From Pictodentalium vernedei (Eukaryota; Mollusca; Scaphopoda; Dentaliida; Dentaliidae), in NCBI GenBank assembly GCA_031216915.1, contig CM062289.1:247195187-247259186 (forward strand): a DNA stretch of 64,000 nt, in the 5' to 3' direction. A program made the translations under genes and the position numbers. How positions within the stretch are numbered: position 1 is the first letter of the stretch; every line of letters begins with the position of its first letter. A model generated the notes under the pieces. That model searched no databases and was not told the DNA's origin. It saw only the letters and a list, made by a program, of their open reading frames with translations. This document shows positions 11,492 through 22,290 of the stretch, one piece after another.

Positions 11492-12646
11492 TCAATATTT
11501 CTGAGATAAAAAATTCGTGAATGTGGATGGCTGAGACCAATAAGCAGCCTTCATTAAATCTGTAATAGCAATACTATTTGCGTAAGCCCAAGATGTAGAA
11601 AGAGCTCTTACTTCATGAGCCGAAATCTTAAGCACAGACTGCTGAGAAGAAGATAAATTTTCATAAGCAGTACGGATAGTTAATTGAATCCATCTAGCAA
11701 TAGAATGGACCGAAATGTCCTTTCTATTAGGCATCAGAGACAGAAAGAAACGTTTTCGTCCCTTTCTGATAAACTGAGATCTCTGTTTATAAATACGTAA
11801 CGCTCTAACAGGACAGAGTAAAGGCCTACGCCCGTCTGAAGGCGGAAGGGCCTTAATAACAATAGGTTCCGGATATTAATTATGAGCCTGATTCTTAGCT
11901 AAAAATCCCACATTAGTAGTGAAGGTGATAGTGTTCCCGACACTACGATAGTGAGAATCATCCACCGACAGTGCATGAAGCTCACTTACTCTTCTAGCAG
12001 AAGAGAAAGCTAAGAGAAAAGCTGTCTTATAAGACAAGAACTTGAAATCTACTGTCCCAAGAGGTTCAAATGGCTTTTCCTTCAGTTTAAGAAGAACCCA
12101 AGCTAAATTCCACTTAGGAATTAACCTAAGAGTTCTGGGTCTATTTATCGAGAAGTTTCTAACTAACTTAGATAAAGAGACATTAGATCCAATTTGTAAA
12201 CTATCATGATGTGCATAGGTATCAGATAACATAGACCTATAACCCTTAATAGTAACAGGCTGCAGTTTGATTTCGTCAAACAAGTATACTAGAAAGTTTG
12301 CAATGTCTGGTATGGAGGGATCGAAAATATCAACAGAATGATCCCTACACCAACGACGAAAAACCTTCCACTTAGCCTCATAGTTTAGCGAAGAGGAGGT
12401 CCTCCTACAGTTAGAAATCGCGTCCACTGCTCGTCCTGTAAAGTGCTTGCCATGCAAGAAGGACCGCACAACGGAAAAACGTGAAGGTTGAGACCTTGCG
12501 GGTTGTGATGAAATTGACGTAGTTTCCCCTGCGAAAGAAGATCCTCCCGTGGAGGAAGCTTTCGCGGTAGGTCCCACAACAGACACCTGAGTAGATTTAT
12601 CCACGGTCTCTGTGGAGACAGAGATGCTACCAACAGAATCTTGCAT
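11492..12646 (-). pseudogene. DIRS tyrosine recombinase (copy 2), one stop and a frameshift
   Basis: Would integrate the element by site-specific recombination. In the minus-strand frame a likely start is at 12646. The block KWKVFRRWCRDH (about 12350-12380) begins the core-binding domain. The first catalytic Arg is in SSARRVSELHAL (about 11975-12005). After an in-frame TAA at 11876-11878 the same frame continues and holds the second box as AHEVRALSTSWAY (about 11590-11620). The catalytic Tyr should follow in the TFTNF block. There the run of T has one base more than in the equivalent place of copy 3, so the frame shifts just before the Tyr codon and ends at 11492. The protein therefore has two disabling lesions. 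Confidence 0.85.
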
Positions 12647-13555
12647 TGAAATTGTTTTATTTTTAGCAATATTTGCTGAATCAACGGCGTTGGAGGATAC
12701 GCATATCCTATCATTCCGTCCCAAGGGATCAACAGAGCGTCTACTGCAAATGCTCTTGGATCCGGACATGGAGACACATACGTCTGCAACTGATTGTTGA
12801 GATGTGTCGCAAATAAGTCTATCATTGGCCGTTCCCATTGGTAGCAAATCTGATTGAATACTTGTTTGTTGAGAGTCCACTCCGACGGCAACAAGCGACC
12901 CTTTCGTGAAAGGGAGTCTGCTAGTACATTCAGACGACCCGGTATATGACGGACCGAAAGTAGAACTTGATGTTCTAGAGCAAACAGAAGGATTCTTTCT
13001 GTTAGATTGAATAACGGAACTGAATGAGTGCCTCCCTGGTTCCGTATATACGCCACTACTGTCGTATTGTCGGACAGGATTTGGACATGAGCATTGTGAA
13101 TAATGTCCATCCAGTGACGTAACGCAAGCCAAATTGACATCATTTCCTTGATGTTTATGTGCTTGCATAGGAATTGCGGATCCCAAAGACCCTGGCATCT
13201 CGAATCCGTTGGGATCAATGATGCACCCCAACCTGTTTGACTGGCGTCCGTCATAATGGTAAAACTCGGATCCGGCAACTGCAGCGGAACTCCCTGAGTT
13301 AACCACTGAATGTTTGCCCAAGTCTGAATCTCTCGTTTCACTTGATCTGACAATAGAACATCTATGTCGAGCGAATGAATTTTCACACTCCAATTCTGAG
13401 TCAAGAAAATTTGGAGAGGACGAGTGCGTAACCGCCCCATCGGAATGAGATCCGCAGCGGCTCCGCACAGACCTATCAGTCTCATGAACTCCCTCGCTGT
13501 GACTTTGTCTGCGTGAAGACAATAGCGAGCGTAACAACTGACTAATTTCGCCCTG
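12385..13555 (-). pseudogene. DIRS RNase H and RT C-terminal region (copy 2)
   Basis: RNase H degrades the RNA template during element copying. The frame has TDASQTGWGASL (first Asp), KEMMSIWLALRHW (Glu), ILSDNTTVVAYIRNQGG (Asp) and IPGRLNVLADSLSR (last Asp), so the catalytic set DEDD is intact. It is followed by the conserved downstream block with PLLSEW-like and DLFAT motifs (here LLPSEWTLN and IDLFATHLN). The frame overlaps the recombinase ORF by about 260 bp. The stretch upstream of 13555 in this frame is a shadow of the RT frame; the true RT lies one frame over, displaced by a deletion at about 13555. Domain intact, but no in-frame partner RT. Confidence 0.85.
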
Positions 13556-13556
13556 G

Positions 13557-15050
13557 TTAACGGCAGACGAACGAGATTAGATACTTTCTGAATGTCGGAT
13601 GTACCATGATGTGAAAGTATGCATCTTTGAGATCTATGCTTGTAGCATAATCGTTCACCCGAATACTCGCTCTGACCGATCGAATCGTCTCCATATAAAA
13701 CTTCGGAGCGACGATCAGCTTGTTTATCCAGCTCAAATCTATGACTGGACGGAACGAGCCGTCTGGTTTCGGAACCAGAAACAGATGGCTGTAAAATCCC
13801 GGTGTTTCCTGGTTTTCTACGACCTCTACCGCATTCTTCATTAAAAGAGACTGCACCTCTGATAACAGAGCGTCTCTTTTCTGCGGATTTGACGGAAGTT
13901 GAGTCCATTTTGGACTTCGAGTTAATGGAGGCTTTCGTTTGAAGGATATTCTTAGACCTTCCGAAATCACCCCTCTCACCCAAGGGTCGTCCGTAATCGC
14001 CGCCCACTCTTCTGAAAAACTCGACAACCTTCCGCCAACCGGAACGCGATAGAGGTTGAAGCCATCACCTCCTGGACCTGGGAGGCCTGCGGGAGGAGAA
14101 ACCACGTCCTCCACGACCCGCACCTCGTCCCGTCGACCTCGGGGTGTCCGACCGATTGTCCCGGCCCGAAGGACGTCCCGCACGTGAGTCGCTGCCTTGA
14201 CGGTCTCTTGAATAAGACCAAGAGGATGCACCGGAACCTCTATAGGAACCTCTCTTGGGCGCATTAGACCCAGAAGTGCCTGTCTTACTCTTATCTGCCG
14301 TGTCCGTCTTCTTAGAAGCGGATTTAAACAGCAGAGAATCCGAAGCTTTCTTAGTAATTTTATCGTAAATTGCAGAAAGCTTGCCGTCGAAGAGTGGCTA
14401 TACAACAGAGCTAACGACACATTTTGTACCACAACATCTGGTCCCAGATGTTGTTGTATGAGAGAGGGGCCTCTCTCGCTCGCGGCCCGGCTGGACCTGG
14501 AAGAGCTAGGAACCGGACTAGAAGGCTTCCTCCGATCTCTCCTACTATCCGTCGTCACTGGGTGTGCACCTTGAATGTTTATAGTGCTCACATCACCCAA
14601 CATTTCCTCCTGGACCGCATCGGACGAACCCGGCTGCCGAACCATTCGGTGAATGGATGCTACACCGGGCGAGCTAGCGGACGACAGCGCCATCAATCCT
14701 ACTAGGGACCTCTTAGGCAACTGTCGTATCTCCATGAGCACTTTTGCCGCTAGCTCGCCATTCAATTGTGACGACGCAAGCACACTTGCGGAAGATAACA
14801 TGGAACCATCACCCTGTTCTTGTTCCTCTGAAATAGAAACTGATAGAGTAGAGTGACCCTGCGGAGAAAGGGCCGGCATAGCCCTCTCTCCACTAACAAC
14901 ATATCGTGACACACGTTTCCAATGTTTGTCATCCCAATATTGACATACTGAACAGGAGTTAGTGTGAGTACACCGACTACAATTAATACAATGATCATGA
15001 AAGTCAGAGGAAGATTTCTTCCTATTACAATTTGAACAATATCCTTTCAT
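13557..15050 (-). pseudogene. DIRS Gag-RT fusion (copy 2) with internal deletions
   Basis: 497 codons from ATG at 15050. Residues 1-45 are Cys/His-rich with CxxC pairs, a possible metal-binding Gag start; then a Ser/Arg-rich stretch to about residue 220. After the deletion junction near 14395 come a Gly/Arg-rich linker and the N-terminal RT motifs: HLFLVPKPDGSFRPVIDLS and TSIDLKDAYFHI, which contains the first catalytic Asp. The frame ends at KYLISFVCR, where the palm segment with the YxDD motif should follow; it is missing, and sequence resumes in the next frame with the RT connection/RNase H. Gag and RT are separate ORFs in typical DIRS elements, so the fusion probably results from the first deletion. 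Confidence 0.82.
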
Positions 15051-15877
15051 TGTGAAAAGTCAACAACAAGACCTAGTACTCGCACAAACCCCTAAACACA
15101 AAGATACATAATAACATGATCCATTAATATTGAAAAAACAATTGAAAATCAAAATAATTTTTGAAAAATATTTTTTCAGCTAAGCCCTAAAATTATATTA
15201 AATAATTAATGCAACACTTACGGATAATAATAATGTATCTTATAGTGAGATAAACTACTCCAAAGGCAAACAGCCCCCCTCAAAAGAGACTGTTGCCAAT
15301 GTAAACAAACAGTGTAAAAACACCAGAAAACATGACTCCAGGCACTGACAAAACTGGCCCGAAATCAGTTATCAAAATTACACACTATCTGATGCAAAAC
15401 AGAGACTCCCAGGGGAGAATCTGCAGAACATCAGATGGTAGATGCAGAACACAACGTTTAAACACCCATGGGTGAAAACGTAAACATGGGGAAAATAACA
15501 GAATTCATTCTGTAACCAAGCTAATTCTCCCAAGAGAATTTAGAAATGATCTTTCTCAAAAATATGCCAAAAGCATGGGAGAATAGCAAGGGGGGACTTA
15601 GAAGACCAGGAGAGAGGAAACACTGAATAAGCAGTGCAACTTTATAGCAAGAATGACAACAACAGGCCCATGCCTCGAAAATAGGCAACTTAACATAATT
15701 TCATTAAAAAATTTTAAGTTACAGCCCTGATTATTTTCTGTCACTCCTTTTTCCTCTCCTCCTTCTATATCCTCCTTAGAATCACCATTTCTCCAATAAT
15801 TATGTGTCTGGCATCCTTTAAACTGAGATTTACAAGCACAAAGATCAGTGAGATGTTGACTGATGAAGGGCCAAACA
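15051..15877 (-). other. DIRS leader region (copy 2)
   Basis: AT-rich non-coding segment between the 5' terminal repeat and the Gag ATG. It aligns closely with 3990-4900 and 49745-50633, including the block CATCAGATGGTAGATGCAGA. No ORF. Probably the transcribed leader. Confidence 0.6.
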
Positions 15878-16079
15878 AAGAATGGTGATTGGTGCCAATT
15901 TCGGAACGTCCTTGACACTGCGCATGCGCAGTAGGGGCAAAGTATGGAGGGCCTTCAGGACATGATTTCTTTTGGTTTTAGATGCAAATTTTGGGGATTG
16001 GGGGGCAAAATTTGTGTTTGGCACTAGATTTTAAGAGTTAGCACCAGCTATGTCTGGGTCATTGGTACAGTATAAAAAT
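15878..16079 (-). repeat. DIRS inverted terminal repeat, 5' end (copy 2)
   Basis: Inverted match to 10443-10670. Includes the palindrome CTGCGCATGCGCAG at 15918-15931 and ends in GTACAGTATAAAAAT. Being upstream of the minus-strand ORFs, this repeat should hold the promoter. Confidence 0.9.
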
Positions 16080-16433
16080 TTTATTTTTTGCCCCCAAACA
16101 TAACTTATGACCCCAGACTGGAATGAGCTAATCACCCACCAATGGAACGAGCTTAACAACCTCAATAAAATGAAGGTTTGTATGTAAGCTATGATTTCAA
16201 GGCAAAAACTGTAAAGATAATAAAATTTTAGCGGTAGATCATTTTGGCCATTATGTAAGGTAAAGGGTTAAAGTATGCATTATGTGGTAAAAAGATTCTC
16301 CAATTTGTCACAATTTGACATGCAATTTCTGAACTATGTTCACTAAAATCGATATAAACCTTAGTAATCCTGATAAGGAGATCCTGTGTATGAATAGAGA
16401 AAGTCAAAAAATGTTGCTTTATCCTTGGCTTAC

Positions 16434-16718
16434 ATCCTTGTGTTTTCAACAAACAATCTCTAAAGATGCCATGTATACAAACCGATTTCGATATTTTCTT
16501 CCCTTTTGTTTTTGATCTTGGGAGAGTAGCATAGGATGCAGGACTATTTAAAGAAGACAATTCATCCTCTGGACTATATCCTGCAGGGCTAGACAAAGCT
16601 GATCGAGTCATCGCTGATGCATCAAACCTCCCAGCAGCAGATAATGAAGATCTATACATAGAATCCTCAACTTGAGACAGACTGGCTGTGGACCCTCTTT
16701 TCACTTGAACAGGGTTTA
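16434..16718 (-). CDS. Host gene exon, Ser-rich (3' boundary uncertain)
   Basis: Acceptor TTCTTTTACAG on the minus strand precedes 16718. The open frame (phase 1 start) includes KRGSTASLSQVEDSMYRSSL, SPAGYSPEDELSSLNS and YATLPRSKTKGKK, a Ser-rich disordered-type sequence unlike the repeats around it. Two donors are possible. GTTTGT would end the exon at 16483 (phase 0). GTAAGC would end it at 16434 (phase 1), which fits the candidate last exon at 8837-8973. It joins in phase to the exon at 23573-23755. No domain recognised; a cytoskeletal or scaffold protein would suit the composition, but that is only a guess. Confidence 0.55.
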
Positions 16719-18430
16719 CTGTAAAAGAACATACTTAATTAATTATTTGAGAGCAATGAAAATTATATCTAAAAGATGAATTACTTTTTCAATGGATAAA
16801 ATCTGTCATTTCCTGAGATACAGATTAACCGCTTCAAGACACACTGATACAACAGGCTTTGCATTTTGAAATAATGCCGAGGCCTATCATTAGGTCCTGT
16901 AGAATGGACTTTTGGGGTTTATCTTTTTTGTATTCTTGGAGCCTATTTTAATTAAACCTATCGATAAAATGTTGTTTTCTTGGAGCCTAGGGATAGGCCA
17001 AAAAATATTTTGGGGTCAGATCTTGGATTCCCAACAAAATGCAAGGTCTGACACAAAACTACCAACATTCATTCCAAAATAATTGAAAAATTTCATTTCT
17101 TTCTTCCAAAGCACAACTTTCCTGTGGTATCCAGGATGAGAGCAATGAACTTCATTCAGTGAGGAGTGCAAAGTTATATTTTGGAAGAAAAAATGGCAAT
17201 TAATATGGAATAAATATGCAGTGTGTCAAAATAAATCATTTCTTCAAATCCGTCAGCTGTTGGGGAAGTATGTGCATAATTATTATACAATTGCTGTGTG
17301 TGCTAAAAATTACCTTATAGAATACAGATATTGAGAAATGTGCTGGGTACAACAAGCACAGAATCCAGCTTACCTGTAAGAATGCATTTGATTGGTTGTT
17401 ACTGATCTGAGTGACATAACATGAATGAAATGCTTTGACACAAAACAGTGTCAAGCAAAAATGTAAACAGACCGCCTAAGGTGATATCAGCTTTATTGAC
17501 ATAATTCAAGTTTAGTTGTGCTAGGGTGGGGTGGGGTGGGGGATGGGAGGTTGTAGGGATGATATGGGGGGCTTTAGCCAACCCCACTTTTTTCACCAAG
17601 TATGTTCTGTAGAAGTGATCTGTACAGTCTCTTTCGCCAATTAACAACACTTGTTTTGAGTAATCCTTGCAAGAAAGTAACAAATTATGGCAAACTTGAA
17701 GTATTTTTCGGCTTTGTATGATCTTGTTTGAGATGCTTAATCGTCAGATACCCAATCTTGTTTGTCAGGCTCCCGGGGACATTCTCGATCTAGATTTTGA
17801 AACTTTCTGCCCACGAGGACGCAGTGTTTCTGCATTAAAATGATACTGAAATGCAAGGAATTTGAGTGTTTTGGGTCTAATTTATCAAAACTTTCTTCAT
17901 GCGGGGCAAACCAAGGTTGCCCTGTGGGAGCTTGGGCGCTCCAAACTGACATTTTTTTTAGCCCATGTCATGCTGATTATCCATGTATAATTTCATTAAG
18001 ATCTGACTACCATTAGCTGAGTTATGCTCGGGATGGCCTCATATGCACTTATGTAATAACTAAACATTTTCATTTTTGCTTCAAAAAAATAGTTTATCAT
18101 CCTTAATTGGAATGAGCTTGTTCCAATAATGAGGTTATAACCTATGATTCAGAGACAAAAATTTGGAGAAAAAAATAAGCTTTTATGAATGATTTTAAAA
18201 ATTTATTTATTTAAAGTTTATTGCAATGAAGTTGTTGTAAGTTATTTCTCAGAAGAAAATGCGCCCATTTGTTTTCATTTGAATACTTCTTGAGATAAAT
18301 AATGTATCAACACGAGTATCAAAATAAAACAACTGACAGCCATATAACCAAGCAGGTTCTTGACATTAGGAAAGCACTCAAAAGATTCTCAGCGATTAAG
18401 ATGTTGCATTTTTGTTGGAAAGACCTAGGT
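16719..18430. other. Intron sequence
   Basis: AT-rich, no exon supported. A GGGGT-rich patch lies at about 17523-17545. A short palindrome with TTGGAATGAGC and its complement (about 18095-18150) is a relic of the MITE family seen at 57398-58210. Confidence 0.4.
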
Positions 18431-18440
18431 ACCCTTCAAT

Positions 18441-18786
18441 TTATTTATTTATTTATTGGTGTTTTAAGGTCACATATTTCTGCACAATGACTAATCATGA
18501 CCGCGACAGTTTTATGGGTGGAGGAAGTACCCAGAGAGAACCACCGAGCAACTGTCAGCTCCCCAACATACTGAGTCCACACAAGCAGGGTTAGCATTGG
18601 TTGAAGACAGGTGCACAATCGACGTGCAGTACGCCTTATTACACAACGTCACCATACCCCCACGTGGGCAAAGGGGTGAAGTGTCTTGCCCAAGGACACA
18701 ACACGGTTGCCGCAGGTGGGATTTGAACCGAGGACCTCTCGGCTTGCAGCCTGCAGCTCTACCAACTGAGCCACCGTGCCCTCCCA
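18441..18786 (-). mobile_element. tRNA-derived SINE with 10-bp target-site duplication
   Basis: The minus-strand head has an A box (TGGCTCAGTTGGTAGAG) and a B box (GGTTCAAATCC), the split pol III promoter of a tRNA. A central block CTTGGGCAAGACACTTCACC follows, and the 3' end is GACCTTAAAACACCAATAAA plus an (AAAT)n tail. The direct repeat ACCCTTCAAT flanks it (18431-18440 and 18787-18796). Non-coding; mobilised by a LINE in trans. Confidence 0.88.
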
Positions 18787-18796
18787 CACCCTTCAA

Positions 18797-19091
18797 TAAA
18801 CTATGAAAAATTTGTTCATGAAATAAATATATCCAAGCCATCAATCCTTTCTCTTATATAATGCAAGCCTAGCTACCCTTGAAAGAAAAATTAACGTTTC
18901 AAAATTTATCATTAAAAATAAGTTTTGCCTTGTAACAAGGTTATCATTAAAAATAAGTTTTGCCATGTAACAAGGTTTCTCAATGCACCATCGAAACTGT
19001 AACTATTGATACCAGTGTGGTACTGATGGTAGTTCTGCAGTACCAGTGCTGGTACTGATATACTTCCAATAACTAACCATAGTTAAGAAGC
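18797..19091. repeat. Short direct duplication in intron
   Basis: A 37-bp unit containing AAAATAAGTTTTGCC and GTAACAAGG occurs twice in tandem at about 18910-18980. The rest of this stretch shows nothing recognisable. Confidence 0.5.
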
Positions 19092-20223
19092 TGAAAGTGT
19101 CAATGACACAGTGTAGCTTAACTTGACTGTGTGTTGTGTTTGATGAAAAGGAGAATGTTCAATGTTTATGAAAGGATTATCAAATACGACAAGAATTGTG
19201 ATAATTGAGAATATGTTAATTTCTGTTCCCTGTGTGCTATGTTTTCAATAAAAATAATTTGAGGTGTAGACTGTACTAAAGAATTGAGGGGTGGGTTAAT
19301 GTGGGTTAATGTGACCCTCACAGTTAATGTATGTCAACCAAAGATACCAAGTTACAGTTAAATTATTCCAAATCTAGTCATCCTATCAAGTTACAATGAA
19401 ATCCCTTCATAAATATGGCCTGTAGACTGTGCTAAAGGTTTTTGGGCTTCAGGTCTGTGTAGCCATCACAGTTGACCGATTGCAACCAAAAGCAAACGTC
19501 CTCATCAAGACATTATACAGAGTCATCCAACCAAGTTACAATGAAATCCCTTCATAAATACGACCTGTAGTCTGTGCCAAATGTTTTGGGGTTTTGGGCT
19601 CAGGCAGCCATCACCGTTGACTGATCACGACCAAAAGGGGACGTTCTCATCTAGACATTATCTGGAGTCATCCTACCAGGCTACAATGAAATTCCTTCAT
19701 AAATATGAACTGTAGACTATGCTAAATGTTGTCAGCTCGGGCAACCATCACGGTTGACAGATAGCGACAAATTGGGAAGTTCTCATCTGGACATCATACA
19801 GAGTCATCATCTCAAGTTACAATGAAATCCCTCTGTATTAAATATGACCTGTAGACTGTGCTACAAGTTTTTGGGTTTCGGGCTTGGGCAGCTGTCACGG
19901 TTGACAGATCATGACCAAAAGGGGACGTTCTCATCTAGACATTATACAGAGTCATCCAACCAAGTTACAATGAAATCCCTTCATAAATACGACTTGTAGA
20001 CTGTGCTAAAGTTTTTCGGGCCATCACGGTTGACCAATTACGACCAAAAGTGGATGTTCTCATCTAGACATGACCTCAAACCTGCATTAACAATTTTTGA
20101 CGATCAGACAAAAACTACAGGGTGTAGCCTGTGCTAAAGGAAAATGTGAACAGACTCACAAACTCACAGACTTCCACATGCGTGATGGCAATAGCTTATC
20201 TTGACTTTGTCAAGTTAAGCTAA
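19092..20223 (+). mobile_element. Helentron-like tandem-repeat element B, both ends present
   Basis: Starts TGAAAGTGTCAATGACAC with the subterminal repeat TAGCTTAACTTG, and ends with hairpin CTTGAC-TTT-GTCAAG followed by TTAAGCTAA. The start and end subterminal repeats are exact reverse complements (TAGCTTAACTTG / CAAGTTAAGCTA). The core has about five monomers of roughly 146 bp marked by CAAGTTACAATGAAATCC (near 19386, 19532, 19675, 19813, 19961). No coding capacity. Same subfamily as 31926-33886. Confidence 0.75.
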
Positions 20224-20477
20224 CAACACAAATCAGATAATACTCATACCAATGCTTTGACAACTGATCACATCACCAGGGAGTCATAACAAAAGAGAAT
20301 AATTGCAAATAACTTCAAAATGTCTATGAAATTGTTTTGAGCAATCATTTGCATGTGTTTAATTTAATTTCCACTTTTTTAGCTTTAATTCCAAACTTTT
20401 TTCTCTCCTGTCCAGAAGGAATGCTCAAATTACATGGCAGGTCTTGAAAGAGATATTGGAAATTTAAAATAATTTCT

Positions 20478-20575
20478 ATATTTATCATACCTGCCACTAG
20501 CCCAGACCAGCTGGCTACTTTATTCAATAGAATCAGGCCAAACGCCCAAATTTTGAACCTCCCAACTCCCACAAT
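20478..20575. repeat. Relic of a DIRS terminal repeat, diverged
   Basis: The ordered blocks AGCCCAGACCAGCTGG, GGCCAAACGCCCAAATTTTG and CCTCCCAACTCCCAC match the left terminal repeat of copy 4 at about 25938-26010 with many differences. No partner repeat is seen. It is an old solo remnant cut off by the neighbouring tandem-repeat element. Confidence 0.6.
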
Positions 20576-20595
20576 TATTAAGCTAATACAACAAA

Positions 20596-22290
20596 ACAAG
20601 AGGCCACAAGGGGCCTTAATCACTCACCGGCCAAAGTGGTTCAAAGAAGTGTTTGGGGTCACATTCAGTTGGACATGGTTCATCAACACTACAAAGGAAT
20701 GAAGCTATGCAAAGGCAAATCTTATGGAAATGGATCTGAACAAACCTGAACCTAACACGTTCCACCTGCACCCCCAACCCTGTCCATAGAGAGCTCAAAT
20801 AATAAGCCAAGGACTCAAACTGAACAAACTTGAATCTGATCCCTCTTGAGATGTTACAAATGTATATACCAAATATGAAATAATTGGTGGATCTGAACAA
20901 GGAGGTTTTTAAACAAATGTCCTCACATTGCATTACGTTAAACTTTGGGCTCCAATAGGAAGCCAAAATATTAACCCAGGGAACCGATTTGAACATACTT
21001 GAATCTGACCCACCTAGAGATGTTGTATACCAAATATGAAAGGATTCTGATTGGTGGATCTGAAGAAGACTTTTAAAAAAAATGTCCTCATATTGCACTA
21101 AGTTAAAATTCGGGCTCCCATAGGAAGCCAAATATCAACCCATAGACCAGATTTGAACAAACTTGAATCGGACCCTCCTAGAGATGTTGTATACCAAATA
21201 TGAAAACATTCTGACTATAGGGTCCAAAGAAGAGCATTTTTAAAAAAAAATTCCCTATATTGCACTAAGTTGATATTTGGGCTCCCGTAGGGAGCCCAAA
21301 AATTTACCCAGGTAAGCAATTTGAACAAACCTGAAACTGACCCACCTCAAGATGTTGTATACCAAATATGAATGCATTCTGACTGGTGGATCTGAAGAAG
21401 AAGATTTTTAAAGAAATTTCCTCAAATTGCACCAAGTTAAAATTCAGGCTCTCATAGGGAGCCCAAATATAAACCCAGGGACATGATTTGAACAAACTTG
21501 ATTCTGACCCCCCTATAGATGTTCTATACCAAACATGAAAGGATTCTGACTGTTGGAACTGAAGAAGAAGATTTTTAAAGAAATTTACTCAAATTGCATG
21601 AAGTTAAACTTTGGACTCCAATAAAGAGCCCAAATACTCATTCAGGGACCCGATTTGTACAAACTTGAATCTGACCCCCCTATAGATGTTGTATACCAAA
21701 TATGAAAGGATTCTGACTGGTGGATCTGAAGAAGAAGATTTTTAAAGACATTTCCTCAAATTGCACGAAGTTAAACTTTGGGCTCCAATAAAGAGCCCAA
21801 ATACTCACTCAGGGACCAGATTTGCACAAACTTGAATCTGACCCCCCTATAGATGTTGTATACCAAATATGAAAGCATTCTGACTAGTGGATCTGAAGAA
21901 GATTTTTAAAGAAATTTCCTCATATTTCACTAAGTTAAAATTCAGGCTCCTACAGGGAGCCCAATTATTAACCTAGGGACTCGATTTGAACAAACTTGAA
22001 TCTGATCCCAATAGAGATGTTATATACCAAATATCAAAAGATTCTGAATGATGGTTCTGGAGAAGATTTTTTTAATTTAAAAAAAAAATTATGGGTGCTA
22101 TCAGAGTAATGCCCCTTGTAGGGCTCCCTGTGGATGCGAAAAGTTTATTTGTACAAGCTTGAATTGACATATGATAAGGAATACGCACACCAAATTTGGT
22201 TCAATTTGGTCCAGCAGTTTGGGAGAAGTCAATAATGTAAAGTTCACGATGGACGGCAAGTGATAAATTAAGCTCCCTTCGGTGAGCTAA
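20596..22290 (+). mobile_element. Tandem-repeat element G with distinct ends
   Basis: Starts ACAAGAGGCCACAAGGGGCC (a small hairpin) then TCACTCACC, and ends with the stem-loop AGCTCCCTTCGGTGAGCT followed by AA. The core has about eight monomers near 166 bp, each with ATACCAAATATGAAAG and a (T)GAAGAAGATTTTTAAA block. I recall start sequences of this kind (ACAAGAGGCC...CTCACC) as frequent in bivalve genomes. The 3' hairpin ending in CTAA parallels elements A-E, but the end sequences differ, so this is a separate family. Confidence 0.6.

Larger units (their letters stand above)
10443..16079 (-). mobile_element. DIRS-type retrotransposon copy 2, complete ends
   Basis: Both inverted terminal repeats (10443-10670 and 15878-16079), the internal complementary region (10745-10834) and readable Gag/RT, RNase H and tyrosine recombinase frames are present on the minus strand. 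Order in the coding direction: 5' repeat, leader, Gag-RT (15050-13557), RNase H (13555-12385), recombinase (about 12646-11492), internal complementary region, 3' repeat. Two deletions are visible relative to the family: most of Gag (junction near 14395) and the RT palm segment with the YxDD site (junction near 13555). Best-preserved copy in the window but not autonomous. Confidence 0.92.
10197..16271. mobile_element. TTAA-flanked MITE (CCCTTTACC family) split by DIRS copy 2
   Basis: The left arm starts TTAA-CCGTTTACCTAAC at 10197 and the right arm ends GGTAAAGGG-TTAA at 16271. Both arms align with the two ends of the intact MITEs at 57398-58210: the left arm with the block AAGCAGACAACATTTGCA, the right arm with the inverted block ATAATGGCC and with half of the palindrome carrying TGGAATGAGCT. 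DIRS copy 2 sits between them (10443-16079). TTAA target sites with ends beginning CCC are typical of piggyBac-derived MITEs. Confidence 0.65.

Noticed and set aside
12612..14856. Plus-strand ORFs across DIRS copy 2
   Set aside because: They lie antisense to the Gag, RNase H and recombinase frames and have no motif of their own.
17370..17454. Exon ending at a CTTACAG/GTAAGC site
   Set aside because: Acceptor-like and donor-like signals overlap, no upstream acceptor is convincing, and the reading frame has no coding character.
18705..18783. tRNA gene on the minus strand
   Set aside because: A and B boxes are present, but the anticodon arm does not fold as a tRNA, and the sequence is the head of a SINE with a poly(AAAT) tail and target-site duplication.
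19349..20100. Regular repeats resembling a CRISPR array
   Set aside because: Whole monomers of about 146 bp are repeated, with no short repeat/unique spacer pattern, and the context is eukaryotic.
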